The position numbers and the translations under genes were made by a program. Below the pieces are notes generated by a model. The model did no database searches. It worked only from the letters and a program-made list of their open reading frames with translations, and was not told the origin of the DNA. A stretch of DNA of 64,000 nt, taken from assembly GCA_964237235.1 (NCBI GenBank), contig CAXSGY010000026.1, forward strand, positions 1 through 64,000, read 5' to 3'. This document shows, one piece after another, positions 34,415 through 43,192 of this stretch. This stretch comes from GCA-002050365 sp964237235 (lineage in GTDB: Bacteria > Acidobacteriota > Blastocatellia > Pyrinomonadales > Pyrinomonadaceae). Positions within the stretch are counted from its first letter, which is position 1. Each line of letters begins with the position of its first letter.

Positions 34415-35647
34415 ATGAAAGGGAATAACAACACAAATAAATTTGAGAATCACGAAAAAGAGGGTGTCAGCCGTCGAAACTTTATCACGAAGTCGCTTTT
34501 TGTCGGGGCTGGACTTGCCGCCGGTTCATTGTCGTTAGCAGCTTCACAGAATCAGGCAAACGCCCAAAATTCAGACGCGAACAAGCAGCGAGAAAATAAA
34601 CCGGCGAATAATAAAAAAGTCGCTGCCGGTTCTTCGCCGGGACGCAGAAAGCTCGGCAAGTTAGAGGTTTCATCAATCGGCTTGGGCGTTCAGAATATGA
34701 GCCGTAAATATGAAACGACAGTTCCATACCGCCCGGAGATGATTAACATTATCCGCGCCGCTTATGATAAAGGCGTAACTTTTTTTGATACGGCTGAGGC
34801 TTACGGAGCTTTTGAATGCGAGCGTATTTTGGGCGAGAGCATCGCGCCTTTTCGCAATAAAGTAGTTATTACGTCGAAGTTCGGCTGGAACATTGAGCCT
34901 GAGACCGGAAAACGGCTGCCGGGACTCAACAGCAAGCCCGATCACATCAAGGTCGCCGTCGAAGGGATGCTCAAGCGTCTTCGCACCGACCGCATTGATT
35001 TACTCTACCAGCACCGCGTTGACCCGGCAGTTCCGATTGAGGACGTTGCCGGAGCGGTTCAAGACCTAATGGAGCAAGGTAAGGTTTTGCATTGGGGACT
35101 GTCTGAGATGGGACTAAACACGCTGCGCCGCGCTCACGCCACGCTTCCCGTGACCGCCGTTCAGAGCGAGTATTCGATGCTCTGGCGCGGTGCTGAGAAG
35201 GAAGTAATCCCGACTTGCGAGGAACTCGGAATCGGCTTTGTGCCGTGGAGTCCGCTCGGAGTACAATTTTTAACCGGCTGGATTGACGAGAACACGCGAT
35301 TTGCGCCCGGCGACATTCGCGGGCTTGAATCCCGGTTCTCGCCGGAGAATCTGCCTAAAAATATGGTGCTTGTGGAACTGGTTAAGAGTTGGGCTAAACG
35401 TAAGGAAGCCGCGCCCGCTCAAATCGCGCTCGCGTGGCTAATGGCTCAAAAATCTTGGATTGTGCCGATTCCCGGAACGACGCAAATGGCGCATATGGTC
35501 GAGAATAGCGGCGCGGACGCGGTTCGATTTACGCCCGCCGAACTCACTGAGCTTAATTCGGCTGTCAGGGCTATCGAAATTCAGGGGCAGCGGCTGCCGG
35601 ACGCGGTGTTGGCTTTTTCGGGTGTCGAAGCACCGCCTAAAAAATAG
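34415..35647 (+). CDS. Tat-exported aldo/keto reductase
   Basis: The 410-residue protein starts with a twin-arginine signal: SRRNFIT at 19-25, followed by VGAGLAAGSLSLAAS and an ANAQN cleavage region. The AKR barrel then shows LGKLEVSSIGLG, Asp and Tyr in FFDTAEAYGAFE, Lys in ITSKFGW and His in LYQHRVD. The C-terminal part contains IPGTTQMAHMVEN for cofactor binding. Tat export means the enzyme is folded with NADP(H) before it crosses the membrane. It follows the first reductase by 44 bp and belongs to the same operon. Confidence 0.9.
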   Translation: MKGNNNTNKFENHEKEGVSRRNFITKSLFVGAGLAAGSLSLAASQNQANAQNSDANKQRENKPANNKKVAAGSSPGRRKLGKLEVSSIGLGVQNMSRKYETTVPYRPEMINIIRAAYDKGVTFFDTAEAYGAFECERILGESIAPFRNKVVITSKFGWNIEPETGKRLPGLNSKPDHIKVAVEGMLKRLRTDRIDLLYQHRVDPAVPIEDVAGAVQDLMEQGKVLHWGLSEMGLNTLRRAHATLPVTAVQSEYSMLWRGAEKEVIPTCEELGIGFVPWSPLGVQFLTGWIDENTRFAPGDIRGLESRFSPENLPKNMVLVELVKSWAKRKEAAPAQIALAWLMAQKSWIVPIPGTTQMAHMVENSGADAVRFTPAELTELNSAVRAIEIQGQRLPDAVLAFSGVEAPPKK

Positions 35648-35679
35648 TAATTTGGAAGTATCAGGAAATGCTCCGCAGT

Positions 35680-36336
35680 ATGAGGAATATAACGAAAACC
35701 GCACTAATCATAATGACTCTGATGAGTCTTTTATCAGGGTGTTCGACGGCGCAAGAGCCGCCCGTTGATAAGAAAACGTCAGAGTCGTTAACCGGTAAAA
35801 AAGTGCTGATTGTCTATTTATCTCGAACCAACAACACAAAAGCGATTGCTGAAATCATTCAAAAAAATGTCGGCGGTGAATTGGTTGCATTGGAATTGGA
35901 AAAGCCTTATCCAGTAAATTACAAGGCAATCGTTGACCAAGTAGAAAAAGAAAATGAAACAGGTTTTACCCCGCCGCTAAAAACGAAGATTGAAGGCATT
36001 GAAAAATATGATGTCGTGTTTTTAGGCTTTCCAACTTGGGGAATGAAGCTGCCGCCGCCGATGAAAAGTTTTCTGCGGCAGTATGATTTGAGCGGCAAAA
36101 CAGTTGTTCCGTTCAATACGAATGCCGGTTACGGAGTCGGAAGCGGCTTCCAAAAAGTGAAGGAATTATGTCCTAACAGCACGATTTTAGAAGGCTTTGA
36201 AATAAAAGGCGGAATCGAAAGAGACGGCATTACGTTCGTGATGGAAGGCGTAAAGGAAGTTGAAGCGAAGACGAAAGTAAAAGAGTGGCTTCAAAAAATC
36301 GGGATGATAAACAAATCTCGCTCGGCTTCAAATTGA
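35680..36336 (+). CDS. Flavodoxin-domain lipoprotein
   Basis: ATG 35680 gives a good lipoprotein signal (Arg/Lys start, LIIMTLMSLLSGC lipobox); an ATG at 35668 is an alternative. The mature protein is a flavodoxin: KKVLIVYLSRTNNTKAIAE is the FMN phosphate loop, then FLGFPTWGMKLPPPMKSF and PFNTNAGYGVGSGF bind the isoalloxazine ring. It would act as an FMN electron carrier or quinone reductase at the cell envelope. It lies within the cargo operon behind two reductases, so it may pass electrons in the same stress response. Confidence 0.88.
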   Translation: MRNITKTALIIMTLMSLLSGCSTAQEPPVDKKTSESLTGKKVLIVYLSRTNNTKAIAEIIQKNVGGELVALELEKPYPVNYKAIVDQVEKENETGFTPPLKTKIEGIEKYDVVFLGFPTWGMKLPPPMKSFLRQYDLSGKTVVPFNTNAGYGVGSGFQKVKELCPNSTILEGFEIKGGIERDGITFVMEGVKEVEAKTKVKEWLQKIGMINKSRSASN

Positions 36337-36384
36337 AACAAATCATAACGGTAAAATAGTGCTATTAATAGAATTGTGAGAACT

Positions 36385-37146
36385 ATGAAATATCTATTCG
36401 GGCTAAACATTTTATTTTTACTAATCTTTTTTTCAGGCGTATCGAACGCCCAAACTAAATCTATGAATACGAAAATGAACAAAACTGAAAATCAAACATT
36501 AGACGCGAAACAAAAAAGTATCGTGACGATTGCCGCCTTGACTGCGACAGGTGATTTGAAAAAATTGCGGACGGCTTTAAGCGATGGTTTGGATGCAGAA
36601 CTGACCGTTAATGAAATCACGGAAGTTCTCGTTCAAATGTATGCTTACTGCGGTTTTCCGCGAAGTTTGAACGGCATCAATACTTTTATGACGGTGCTGG
36701 AAGAAAGAAAAAGCAAAGGCATAAAAGATACACAGGGAAAAACAGCGACTCCGGTTGCGGATGGCGACGGCGATAAATACGAGCGCGGCAGAAAGACTTT
36801 GGAAACGCTTACCGGACAGCCGCAGTCGAAACCCGCGAAAGGTTTCGGTGAATTTTCTCCGGCGATTGATCGTTTTTTGAAAGAACATCTTTTTGCGGAT
36901 ATTTTCGACAGTGACGTTTTGACTTATCAAGAGCGCGAATTAGCCACCGTTTCGGCACTCGCCGCAATGCCGGGTGTCGAGCCGCAACTGGAATCTCACC
37001 TGTCAATCGGAATCAATACCGGACTGACGGAAAGCCAATTAAAACAGGCGTTTGATTTGATCGAAAAGAGCATCAGCAAAAAACAGGCGGAAACAGCCCG
37101 AAAATCGTTGGTGAAAGTTATGGATGCCAAGCAGAAAAAGCAATAG
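36385..37146 (+). CDS. Exported carboxymuconolactone-decarboxylase-like (AhpD-fold) protein
   Basis: ATG 36385 starts a signal peptide (LFGLNILFLLIFFSGVSNAQ). The mature part carries two CMD/AhpD-like repeats. The first has AALTATGDLKKLRTALSDGLDAELT (in pieces) and VLVQMYAYCGFPRSLNG, with only one cysteine. The second has YQERELATVSALAAMPGVEPQL and IGINTGLTESQLK and no CxxC. The peroxidase-type CxxC of AhpD is therefore absent. The family includes decarboxylases and redox proteins. The operon context suggests a role in reactive-compound handling. Confidence 0.8.
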   Translation: MKYLFGLNILFLLIFFSGVSNAQTKSMNTKMNKTENQTLDAKQKSIVTIAALTATGDLKKLRTALSDGLDAELTVNEITEVLVQMYAYCGFPRSLNGINTFMTVLEERKSKGIKDTQGKTATPVADGDGDKYERGRKTLETLTGQPQSKPAKGFGEFSPAIDRFLKEHLFADIFDSDVLTYQERELATVSALAAMPGVEPQLESHLSIGINTGLTESQLKQAFDLIEKSISKKQAETARKSLVKVMDAKQKKQ

Positions 37147-37189
37147 CAGTCATTTGAAACTGTTCACAAAAAGAATTTCAATTAAAAAT

Positions 37190-37630
37190 ATGAATACAAT
37201 TATTGCTAACTTTCAAAAAATTTTAGTTCCGTTTTTAATTTTGATAATTATGCTTGCCAGTCATAACACGGCTTCCGCCCAACAAAAACAGATGATCGTG
37301 CGTATCTCGGAAATTGAAATAGATTCCGAATATCTCGAAGAATATAAAGCCATTTTGAAAGAAGAAGCCGAAGCGTCGGTCAGATTGGAATCCGGCGTAA
37401 TTTCTATTTTCCCGATGTATGAAAAGGAAAACCCGGCGCAGGTGAGAATTCTGGAAATCTACGCGAGCAAGGAAGCATACGAATCGCATCTCAAAACTCC
37501 GCATTTCCAGAAATATAAAACCACGACGCTCAAAATGGTGAAGTCTTTGAAACTTATAGATATGGAAGCGTTAGATACAGACACGATGACCAAAATATTT
37601 AAGAAAAAGAAAAAAGACAGGGAAAATTAA
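37190..37630 (+). CDS. Exported antibiotic-biosynthesis-monooxygenase (ABM) domain protein
   Basis: ATG 37190 is chosen because the signal peptide starts here (ILVPFLILIIMLASHNTASAQ). The following 100 residues form a ferredoxin-like ABM fold: VRISEIEIDSEYLEEYKAIL, then SIFPMYEKENPAQVRILEIYA and EAYESHLKTPHFQKYK, shown here by segments under 20 residues. ABM proteins include small quinone-forming monooxygenases and stress proteins. The C-terminus is very basic (KIFKKKKKD). The gene lies 43 bp behind the CMD-like gene and 4 bp before the cupin. Confidence 0.8.
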   Translation: MNTIIANFQKILVPFLILIIMLASHNTASAQQKQMIVRISEIEIDSEYLEEYKAILKEEAEASVRLESGVISIFPMYEKENPAQVRILEIYASKEAYESHLKTPHFQKYKTTTLKMVKSLKLIDMEALDTDTMTKIFKKKKKDREN

Positions 37631-37634
37631 AGCA

Positions 37635-38153
37635 ATGAAAAGAACGGTAAGCAAATTTATTTTCTGGGCGGCGGCACTTTTTACTGTTGTTTCGTGCGGA
37701 AATCAGCAATCAACAAATACGGAGAAAACAAAGATGAAAAATACAGAAAACAAAAACGAAACGGCAATTTTTCCGAAAGGCGAAAAAGCTCCGGCGGAGA
37801 ATTTTACCGGAACGGTTTACGTGCAGATGCTCGCCCCTAAAACCGCAAACAATAATTTTTCAATCGGAAATGTAACGTTTGAACCGGGCGCGAGATCGAA
37901 CTGGCACACGCATCCGGCGGGACAGACTTTGCTCGTAACAAATGGCACGGGACTTTATCAGGAAAAAGGCAAGCCCGTTAAAACAATTAACAAAGGCGAA
38001 ACAATTCTTTGCGACGCAAACATCGAGCATTGGCACGGCGCATCTTCGACAAGCGGAATGACACACATTGCAATTACCAATTACAAGGGCGATGAAAATG
38101 TTGTCTGGCTCAAGCCCGTAACGGATGAAGAATATAAAGGCAACTCCGAATAA
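37635..38153 (+). CDS. Cupin-domain lipoprotein
   Basis: This 172-residue protein begins with a lipoprotein signal (FIFWAAALFTVVSCGN, Cys in the lipobox). A Lys/Glu/Asn-rich linker and one cupin barrel follow. Metal-site residues appear in WHTHPAGQTLLVTNG (two His, plus Gln in place of the common Glu position) and in EHWHGAS. Such cupins often accompany CMD-like proteins and aldo/keto reductases. It lies 4 bp after the ABM gene and ends the redox part of the cargo. A hairpin follows at 38178. Confidence 0.85.
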   Translation: MKRTVSKFIFWAAALFTVVSCGNQQSTNTEKTKMKNTENKNETAIFPKGEKAPAENFTGTVYVQMLAPKTANNNFSIGNVTFEPGARSNWHTHPAGQTLLVTNGTGLYQEKGKPVKTINKGETILCDANIEHWHGASSTSGMTHIAITNYKGDENVVWLKPVTDEEYKGNSE

Positions 38154-38177
38154 ATTCAATTCATTTCTGACTAGCTC

Positions 38178-38206
38178 GACTGATTGAGCTAAACTCTCAA
38201 TCAGTC
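38178..38206 (+). terminator. 11-bp stem-loop after the cupin gene
   Basis: GACTGATTGAG (38178-38188) pairs perfectly with CTCAATCAGTC (38196-38206) around a 7-base loop. Only AAAATTG follows, so termination may be partial. Confidence 0.55.
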
Positions 38207-38267
38207 AAAATTGTCGGATAAAGTCTTGATTAAAATAGCCAATTTGCGATTCGGCTGTTTTCATTTT

Positions 38268-39881
38268 ATGGAAAGCGTTTTAATTCAATATGTTTACCTC
38301 ATTTTAATTATTCTGGCGCTGGTGATGCTCGCCGACAAATTGCGGCTTGCTTATCCGATTGTGCTGGTTTTGGGCGGACTTGCGCTGAGTTTTATCAGCG
38401 TTTTTTCGCGCATCACGATTGATTCGGAACTCATCTTTTTTATTTTCCTGCCCCCGCTGCTTTACGAAGCGGCGTGGCAGGTTTCGTGGAAGGAATTCTG
38501 GAAATGGCGGCGACTTATTACGGGTTTCGCGTTTCCGATTGTCATTCTCACGTCGTGCGTCGTCGCGGTTTTTTCAAACTGGCTGATTCCCGGATTTACG
38601 CTCGCGCTCGGTTTTCTTCTTGGCGGAATAATCTCGCCGCCCGACGCGGTTGCGGCGACGACGATTATGCGCCGCGCCGAAGTTCCGAAAGCGATGGTCA
38701 GCATCGTCGAAGGCGAAGGTTTGCTCAATGACGCTTCTTCGCTGATCGTCTTTCGTTTCGCTCTGGCGGCGGTCATTACGGGAGAATTTTATTTCACAAA
38801 AGCCGTTGGAGAATTTTTTCTCGTCGTTATAATGGGCGTTGCCATCGGTTTGCTGGTCGGATTGGTTTTTTATTCGATTCATCGCTTTTTGCCGACGACA
38901 ACGAGTATCGAAATCGTTTTAACGCTCGTTACGCCGTATGTGATGTATTATTTCGCCGAGCATTTTCATTTTTCGGGCGTTTTGTCGGTCGTCAGCGGCG
39001 GGCTTTTCCTGTCGAGCCGACGCCAGACGATGCTTTCCTACCGCAGCCGCATCGAAGGCGTGAACGTCTGGACAAATCTCGTTTTCGTTCTCAACGGTTT
39101 GATTTTTCTGCTCATCGGTTTGCAGCTTCCGGTAATCATCAATCAACTCGGCGAAATCGGTCTTGGAACGGCGATTTGGTATGGATTATGTATTTCCTTC
39201 GTGCTGATCGTCGCCCGTCTGCTTTCCACTCTCGGAACATCCGTTTTCACGAGAATAATGAGCAATTTCGTCACGGTCGCCGACGACAATCCGGGCTGGC
39301 GCAATCCGGTAATTTTCGGCTGGGCGGGAATGCGCGGAGTCGTCTCCTTAGCCGCCGCGCTTTCGATTCCCGCTTTTACCGGCGAAAATCAACCGTTTCC
39401 GTTTCGCGCTTTGATTTTGTTTATCACCTTCATCGTCATTCTGATGACGCTCGTTTTTCAAGGCTTAACGCTGCCCTTTGTAATTCGCAAAATAAAACCC
39501 GAAGACAAATTCACCGCCATTTCGGAAGAAAATCAGGAAATAATCATTCAAAAGAAACTCGCTCTCTATTCGCTCGAATTTTTAAAGGAAAAATACGGCG
39601 ATGAAAAAAACGAATATCTAAACAGTCTGTTTGCGAGATTTGAAACGGATTTGGACATTTTCAAGCAGCAGCTCGAAGGAACAATCAACACGAATGAAAA
39701 TTCGATGAGAGATTTTCAAAACATCTATCTCGAAATGCTCGAAAATCAACGCGAGCTGCTGCAAAAAATGAATCAACACAGTGAGTTCAACGAAGATTTA
39801 ATCAGAAAATACCATTCATTGGTTGACGTTGAAGAATACAAAATCAGAGAAAAACAATTACAAAAAGACAACACCAACTAA
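38268..39881 (+). CDS. CPA1-family Na+/H+ antiporter
   Basis: ATG 38268 gives 537 residues; a TTG at 38211 starts only 4 bp after a hairpin and is less likely. About 11-12 membrane helices are visible in the first 420 residues. Family motifs include FFIFLPPLLYEAAW, the helix with GGIISPPDAVAATTIM, and VEGEGLLNDASSLIVF, whose Asp pair binds cations. GWAGMRGVVSLAAALSIP follows later. A charged 110-residue cytoplasmic tail follows. It exports Na+ or K+ in exchange for protons and contributes to pH or salt tolerance. It is the last cargo gene, 114 bp after the cupin. Confidence 0.9.
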   Translation: MESVLIQYVYLILIILALVMLADKLRLAYPIVLVLGGLALSFISVFSRITIDSELIFFIFLPPLLYEAAWQVSWKEFWKWRRLITGFAFPIVILTSCVVAVFSNWLIPGFTLALGFLLGGIISPPDAVAATTIMRRAEVPKAMVSIVEGEGLLNDASSLIVFRFALAAVITGEFYFTKAVGEFFLVVIMGVAIGLLVGLVFYSIHRFLPTTTSIEIVLTLVTPYVMYYFAEHFHFSGVLSVVSGGLFLSSRRQTMLSYRSRIEGVNVWTNLVFVLNGLIFLLIGLQLPVIINQLGEIGLGTAIWYGLCISFVLIVARLLSTLGTSVFTRIMSNFVTVADDNPGWRNPVIFGWAGMRGVVSLAAALSIPAFTGENQPFPFRALILFITFIVILMTLVFQGLTLPFVIRKIKPEDKFTAISEENQEIIIQKKLALYSLEFLKEKYGDEKNEYLNSLFARFETDLDIFKQQLEGTINTNENSMRDFQNIYLEMLENQRELLQKMNQHSEFNEDLIRKYHSLVDVEEYKIREKQLQKDNTN

Positions 39882-39985
39882 ATAAACTTTAGAGTAAATC
39901 CTGATTTCTACCTGTAAAAATTGAGAAAAGTCTATTAACAGAAGTCAGCACGATGGAAATTTCAGTGTAACATTCTGAGTTAGAT

Positions 39986-40115
39986 ATGCCGCTCATTGCA
40001 TGCTCAGATTGTCATTATAAAGTTTCAGATCACTGGTACTATGTGCGTTAATTGCGGTCGTCCGGTGAAGACAGCGAAAATCAGCTATGCTTCTGGTTAT
40101 CTTTTATGTTTATAA
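39986..40115 (+). pseudogene. Frameshifted zinc-ribbon protein remnant
   Basis: ATG 39986 reads MPLIACSDCHYKVSDH and then runs into TAA. In the next frame the sequence continues CVNCGRPVKTAKISYASG and ends at TAA 40113-40115. Together the pieces make a short CxxC...CxxC zinc-ribbon protein of a common type. The total length is 3n+1 bases, as one inserted base would give. The rest of the interval 39882-40201 holds nothing else I can support. Confidence 0.55.
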
Positions 40116-40201
40116 ATTATACGCTCGCCTATTTGGAGAATAATATCGCCCGAAAATTCTGGCAAATTACTCGGTTGAGAAAATCAAGCCGGTGATTCTC
40201 A

Positions 40202-40789
40202 TCATTTATTGGAATTCGCCGACAAAACGCCTGATTGAAAAAGTCTCTGGGACTGGTTGTTATTTGCGCCGTTCGATTTTCTCAAATCGGTTGACGGCTG
40301 TTCGGTGAGTCCGAGCAGCGCGAGAAGCTGAACGCTCGGCACGGACGAGAGTTTTTGCACTTGATTGTCCGGTATCGCCGGACCTTTCCATCGCCGAATC
40401 GCTTCCGGCGAAGCTAAAATATACCAGGAAACGCCTTCCTCGCGCCGCTCGCCCGACGGCACTGCCCAGAGCGAAAACTGATGTGGATTCTGCCGCGCGT
40501 AAAGATAGAAAACTTTGCCGTGTTGAAAGACTTTGCCGGTCTGGTCGAAATCGCGCTGCTTTTTAGCGTCCCAGATTTTGCCGACGAGCGGGCGCAATTC
40601 TTCAGGGAAAGTTCCGGTCTGCTCGTGATATTTCAGTAAATCTCTCGTAAGTGCCGCCGCGCCGTCCTGCGGCAATTCGTCGCGGCGTTTTACTTCCGCC
40701 GCCCACAGCGAGTAAAAGTAAGAGCCGAGAACCAGCACGACCATCAAGGGCGTGATGATAAAGGTCAATTTCATCGAACTGTTTTTCAT
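40202..40789 (-). CDS. Unknown single-pass membrane protein, last gene of the minus-strand secretion operon
   Basis: This 195-residue protein has one N-terminal membrane segment (FIITPLMVVLVLGSYFYSLW). A soluble part then starts with ELPQDGAAALTRDLLKYHEQ. The next portion (GVSWYILASPEAIRRW) and a Ser/Asn-rich tail show no known motif. It lies 14 bp after the VirD4 gene and ends the operon. A role at the coupling protein or the inner-membrane complex is likely by position only. Confidence 0.6.
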   Translation of the reverse strand: MKNSSMKLTFIITPLMVVLVLGSYFYSLWAAEVKRRDELPQDGAAALTRDLLKYHEQTGTFPEELRPLVGKIWDAKKQRDFDQTGKVFQHGKVFYLYARQNPHQFSLWAVPSGERREEGVSWYILASPEAIRRWKGPAIPDNQVQKLSSVPSVQLLALLGLTEQPSTDLRKSNGANNNQSQRLFQSGVLSANSNK

Positions 40790-40803
40790 AAACTAAATAA
40801 AAT

Positions 40804-43161
40804 TTAGAGAACTCGCTGTGTGAGCGCATTGTAAAATTCGTCTTCGGCTTCGTGCGCTTGGCGGGCGAGTTTCTTTTCACGCTCTGCCTCACTTGCGGTT
40901 AAGGCGACGCTCGCGGTCAAAGTTATTTTCCGAGATTTTTCTCCGCCGCCGTCTGAACTTTTAATCTCAGCAGGGCGCACAACGGCTTCGGAGTCGAAAC
41001 TATCCGTAACTTCCCTGCCCTCTGCGCTCGAATCGCTTTCAAATTGTGAAAATGCTTTCGCTTCGCCGCCATCGCTCGTCAAAAATGTTTTCAATTCCTG
41101 CTCCATAAAATCTTTCTCGGTTTCGCTGGAAGTTTCACCGTCGGCTAAAGATAAAACGTCTTCATCATCATCGTTCTTATTCGTCTTCTCGAAGTCCGTC
41201 ATTCGCTCGCCGATTTCATCGAGCGCGCGGTCTGCAATTTCTGACCCGAATTCAAATTGATCGTCAGTCGAATCCGGCTCTAAAACGGCAACCGCATTGC
41301 CGACTATTGAGGCGGCAACTGCGGATTTATTTTTAGCTCGTCTCGTTTTCGCCTGTTTCTTCGGAACGGTTGGTACCTCGGAAGCGAGAGGAGTGCCGTT
41401 CTTGCTGGAGTTTTTCGGGAAATTAAAGTTTGCACCGCCGAAGATTTTAGAGTCGCCGAGCCGCAAAACTTCCGGTTTGCGAAGGGCGACCGGCTTTTGA
41501 ACGTCGTGCCGCAAATAAACGGGCGGAAAAGCGGCTTTGACGGGCGGCGCGGTGTCGGTCACGACGAGCAGTTGACGGAACTTCGGCATCTGGCGGATTT
41601 CGTCGGGCAGCATCAAAGCGCGTCCGGCTTCCGAGTAGCGCGTGTTGTCTTTGTCGGTTCCCTTATAGTCAACCGAGGTTTCGGTGTGAATCGTCGTTTT
41701 GCCTAAAAGGTCGGAAGCATAAGTTGCCGTCTCGCCGTTCACGCCGGGCAAGAAGATTTTGGTCATCATCGTCTCCAAAATCGCTTTCGCGCCTTTGTCG
41801 CCGTATTGGTCGAGAACCTGCGGGTAATCCTGATAACTAAGAGCCATCCCGATTCCGCGCCCGCGCCCGATGCCGGCGATGCGGCGGACTTCGGCGACAT
41901 CAAGCTCGCGCGCCTCGTCAATCAAAACCAGACACGGGTGTTCCGGCTCGCGCGTGTTGTCGAGCCGAAGCTGGAAAATCGCCTGCCCGAAAAACGTCGC
42001 TAAGAATTCTTTGTAAACTTCGGTCGCCCCTTCGGGGACGACTATGAAAAAGGCGGTGCCGGGATTTCTGAGTTCGGCGAAATCAATGAGCTTGACTCCT
42101 TCCTGCAATTCTTCGTGCGTTGGCAGCGCGGTGATTTGTCGGGCTTCGTCCAAAGTGAACGGGCGCAGCTTGCTTCCCAATCCGAGCAGCACCGAACCCA
42201 AAGTATTTTCCGGCGCGCTGTTGCAGACGACCTGCATCGCTTGTCGAGCCAGCGGACTTGGAGAATCTTTCAGCTCGTTGATGCGCTCGCTTTCTTTAAG
42301 AGAATCGAATTCGGCGACGAAATCGTAAGCGAAAGCCGGAGTCGCCGACGGATAACATTCCGCCAAATGCAGCAGCACGGCGGTGAGTAATACCTGCTCG
42401 GCGTTTCCCCAGAACGGGTCTTGATTAGTTTTCGCTCTGGCTTCCAGAGACAGCATCATCCCGGCGAGAGAATTGGCGAAAAATGCGTTGCCGCGACAGA
42501 GCGGCATAAAATTCCAGCGGTCGCTCTGCGCCGGGTTAATCAAATCGAGACGATAAAATGTGCGATAATCCATCGCCGTCTGCTCGTAAAGCTCGCCCTT
42601 CGGGTCGAACGCGATGGTTGACCCGTGCTGCGCCAAATAACGCAGCATACTCATAAAAAATGTCTTCGTTTTGCCCGCCCCCGTCGGTCCGAAAAAGACG
42701 AGATGCAAGAGCCACAGGTTCTTAGGCAGAATTAAATCGTAATCTGAAAAAACTCGACCGATTCGTAAAGCTCCGTTCGGCACAGGCTCGCCGATTTTCC
42801 GCAAAAGATTATGGACGCGAAGATCGTCAAGAGCTGCCCATCGCGCCGAGCCGTGCGTTGTCCGCGTCCAGAATTGGTAATAAGGAAAAACGAGCGAGTA
42901 AGCGTCGAAAAGAGACGCAGCGACGGCGAGCGCGGCAAAGGCAAGCGCGGCGAGCCAGAGAAAGCTGGAGATGCCGAGCAGAAATCCGGCAAGCAAACAG
43001 AGCGCGGCGTTGATCCAGCCGAAGACGAACAGCAAGATGCCGGTGCTGACATCGCGCATCAGCAGCCAGAACGCCTGATAAGCGGGCAAATACTGCTCAT
43101 TGGCTTTGCGGTAAATGCGCCCGCTCGCGTCGAGTTCTTCGATCCATTTGCGGCTCAACAT
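40804..43161 (-). CDS. virD4: VirD4/TraG-type coupling protein
   Basis: This 785-residue ATPase links the relaxosome to the secretion channel. Two or more N-terminal membrane helices (GILLFVFGWINAALCLLAGF and neighbours) are followed by HGSARWA, the usual entry to the soluble domain. Walker A is FFGPTGAGKT (GPTGAGKT at 158-165), followed by DPKGELYEQTA. Walker B lies in CLVLIDEARELD. The family normally ends near residue 600. Here about 200 extra acidic and Ser/Glu-rich residues follow, perhaps a docking tail for the relaxase. It lies 31 bp downstream of the 274-aa gene. Confidence 0.9.
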   Translation of the reverse strand: MLSRKWIEELDASGRIYRKANEQYLPAYQAFWLLMRDVSTGILLFVFGWINAALCLLAGFLLGISSFLWLAALAFAALAVAASLFDAYSLVFPYYQFWTRTTHGSARWAALDDLRVHNLLRKIGEPVPNGALRIGRVFSDYDLILPKNLWLLHLVFFGPTGAGKTKTFFMSMLRYLAQHGSTIAFDPKGELYEQTAMDYRTFYRLDLINPAQSDRWNFMPLCRGNAFFANSLAGMMLSLEARAKTNQDPFWGNAEQVLLTAVLLHLAECYPSATPAFAYDFVAEFDSLKESERINELKDSPSPLARQAMQVVCNSAPENTLGSVLLGLGSKLRPFTLDEARQITALPTHEELQEGVKLIDFAELRNPGTAFFIVVPEGATEVYKEFLATFFGQAIFQLRLDNTREPEHPCLVLIDEARELDVAEVRRIAGIGRGRGIGMALSYQDYPQVLDQYGDKGAKAILETMMTKIFLPGVNGETATYASDLLGKTTIHTETSVDYKGTDKDNTRYSEAGRALMLPDEIRQMPKFRQLLVVTDTAPPVKAAFPPVYLRHDVQKPVALRKPEVLRLGDSKIFGGANFNFPKNSSKNGTPLASEVPTVPKKQAKTRRAKNKSAVAASIVGNAVAVLEPDSTDDQFEFGSEIADRALDEIGERMTDFEKTNKNDDDEDVLSLADGETSSETEKDFMEQELKTFLTSDGGEAKAFSQFESDSSAEGREVTDSFDSEAVVRPAEIKSSDGGGEKSRKITLTASVALTASEAEREKKLARQAHEAEDEFYNALTQRVL

Positions 43162-43192
43162 AAAACTTCAGAAAGATAATTCAGGGAAAAAC

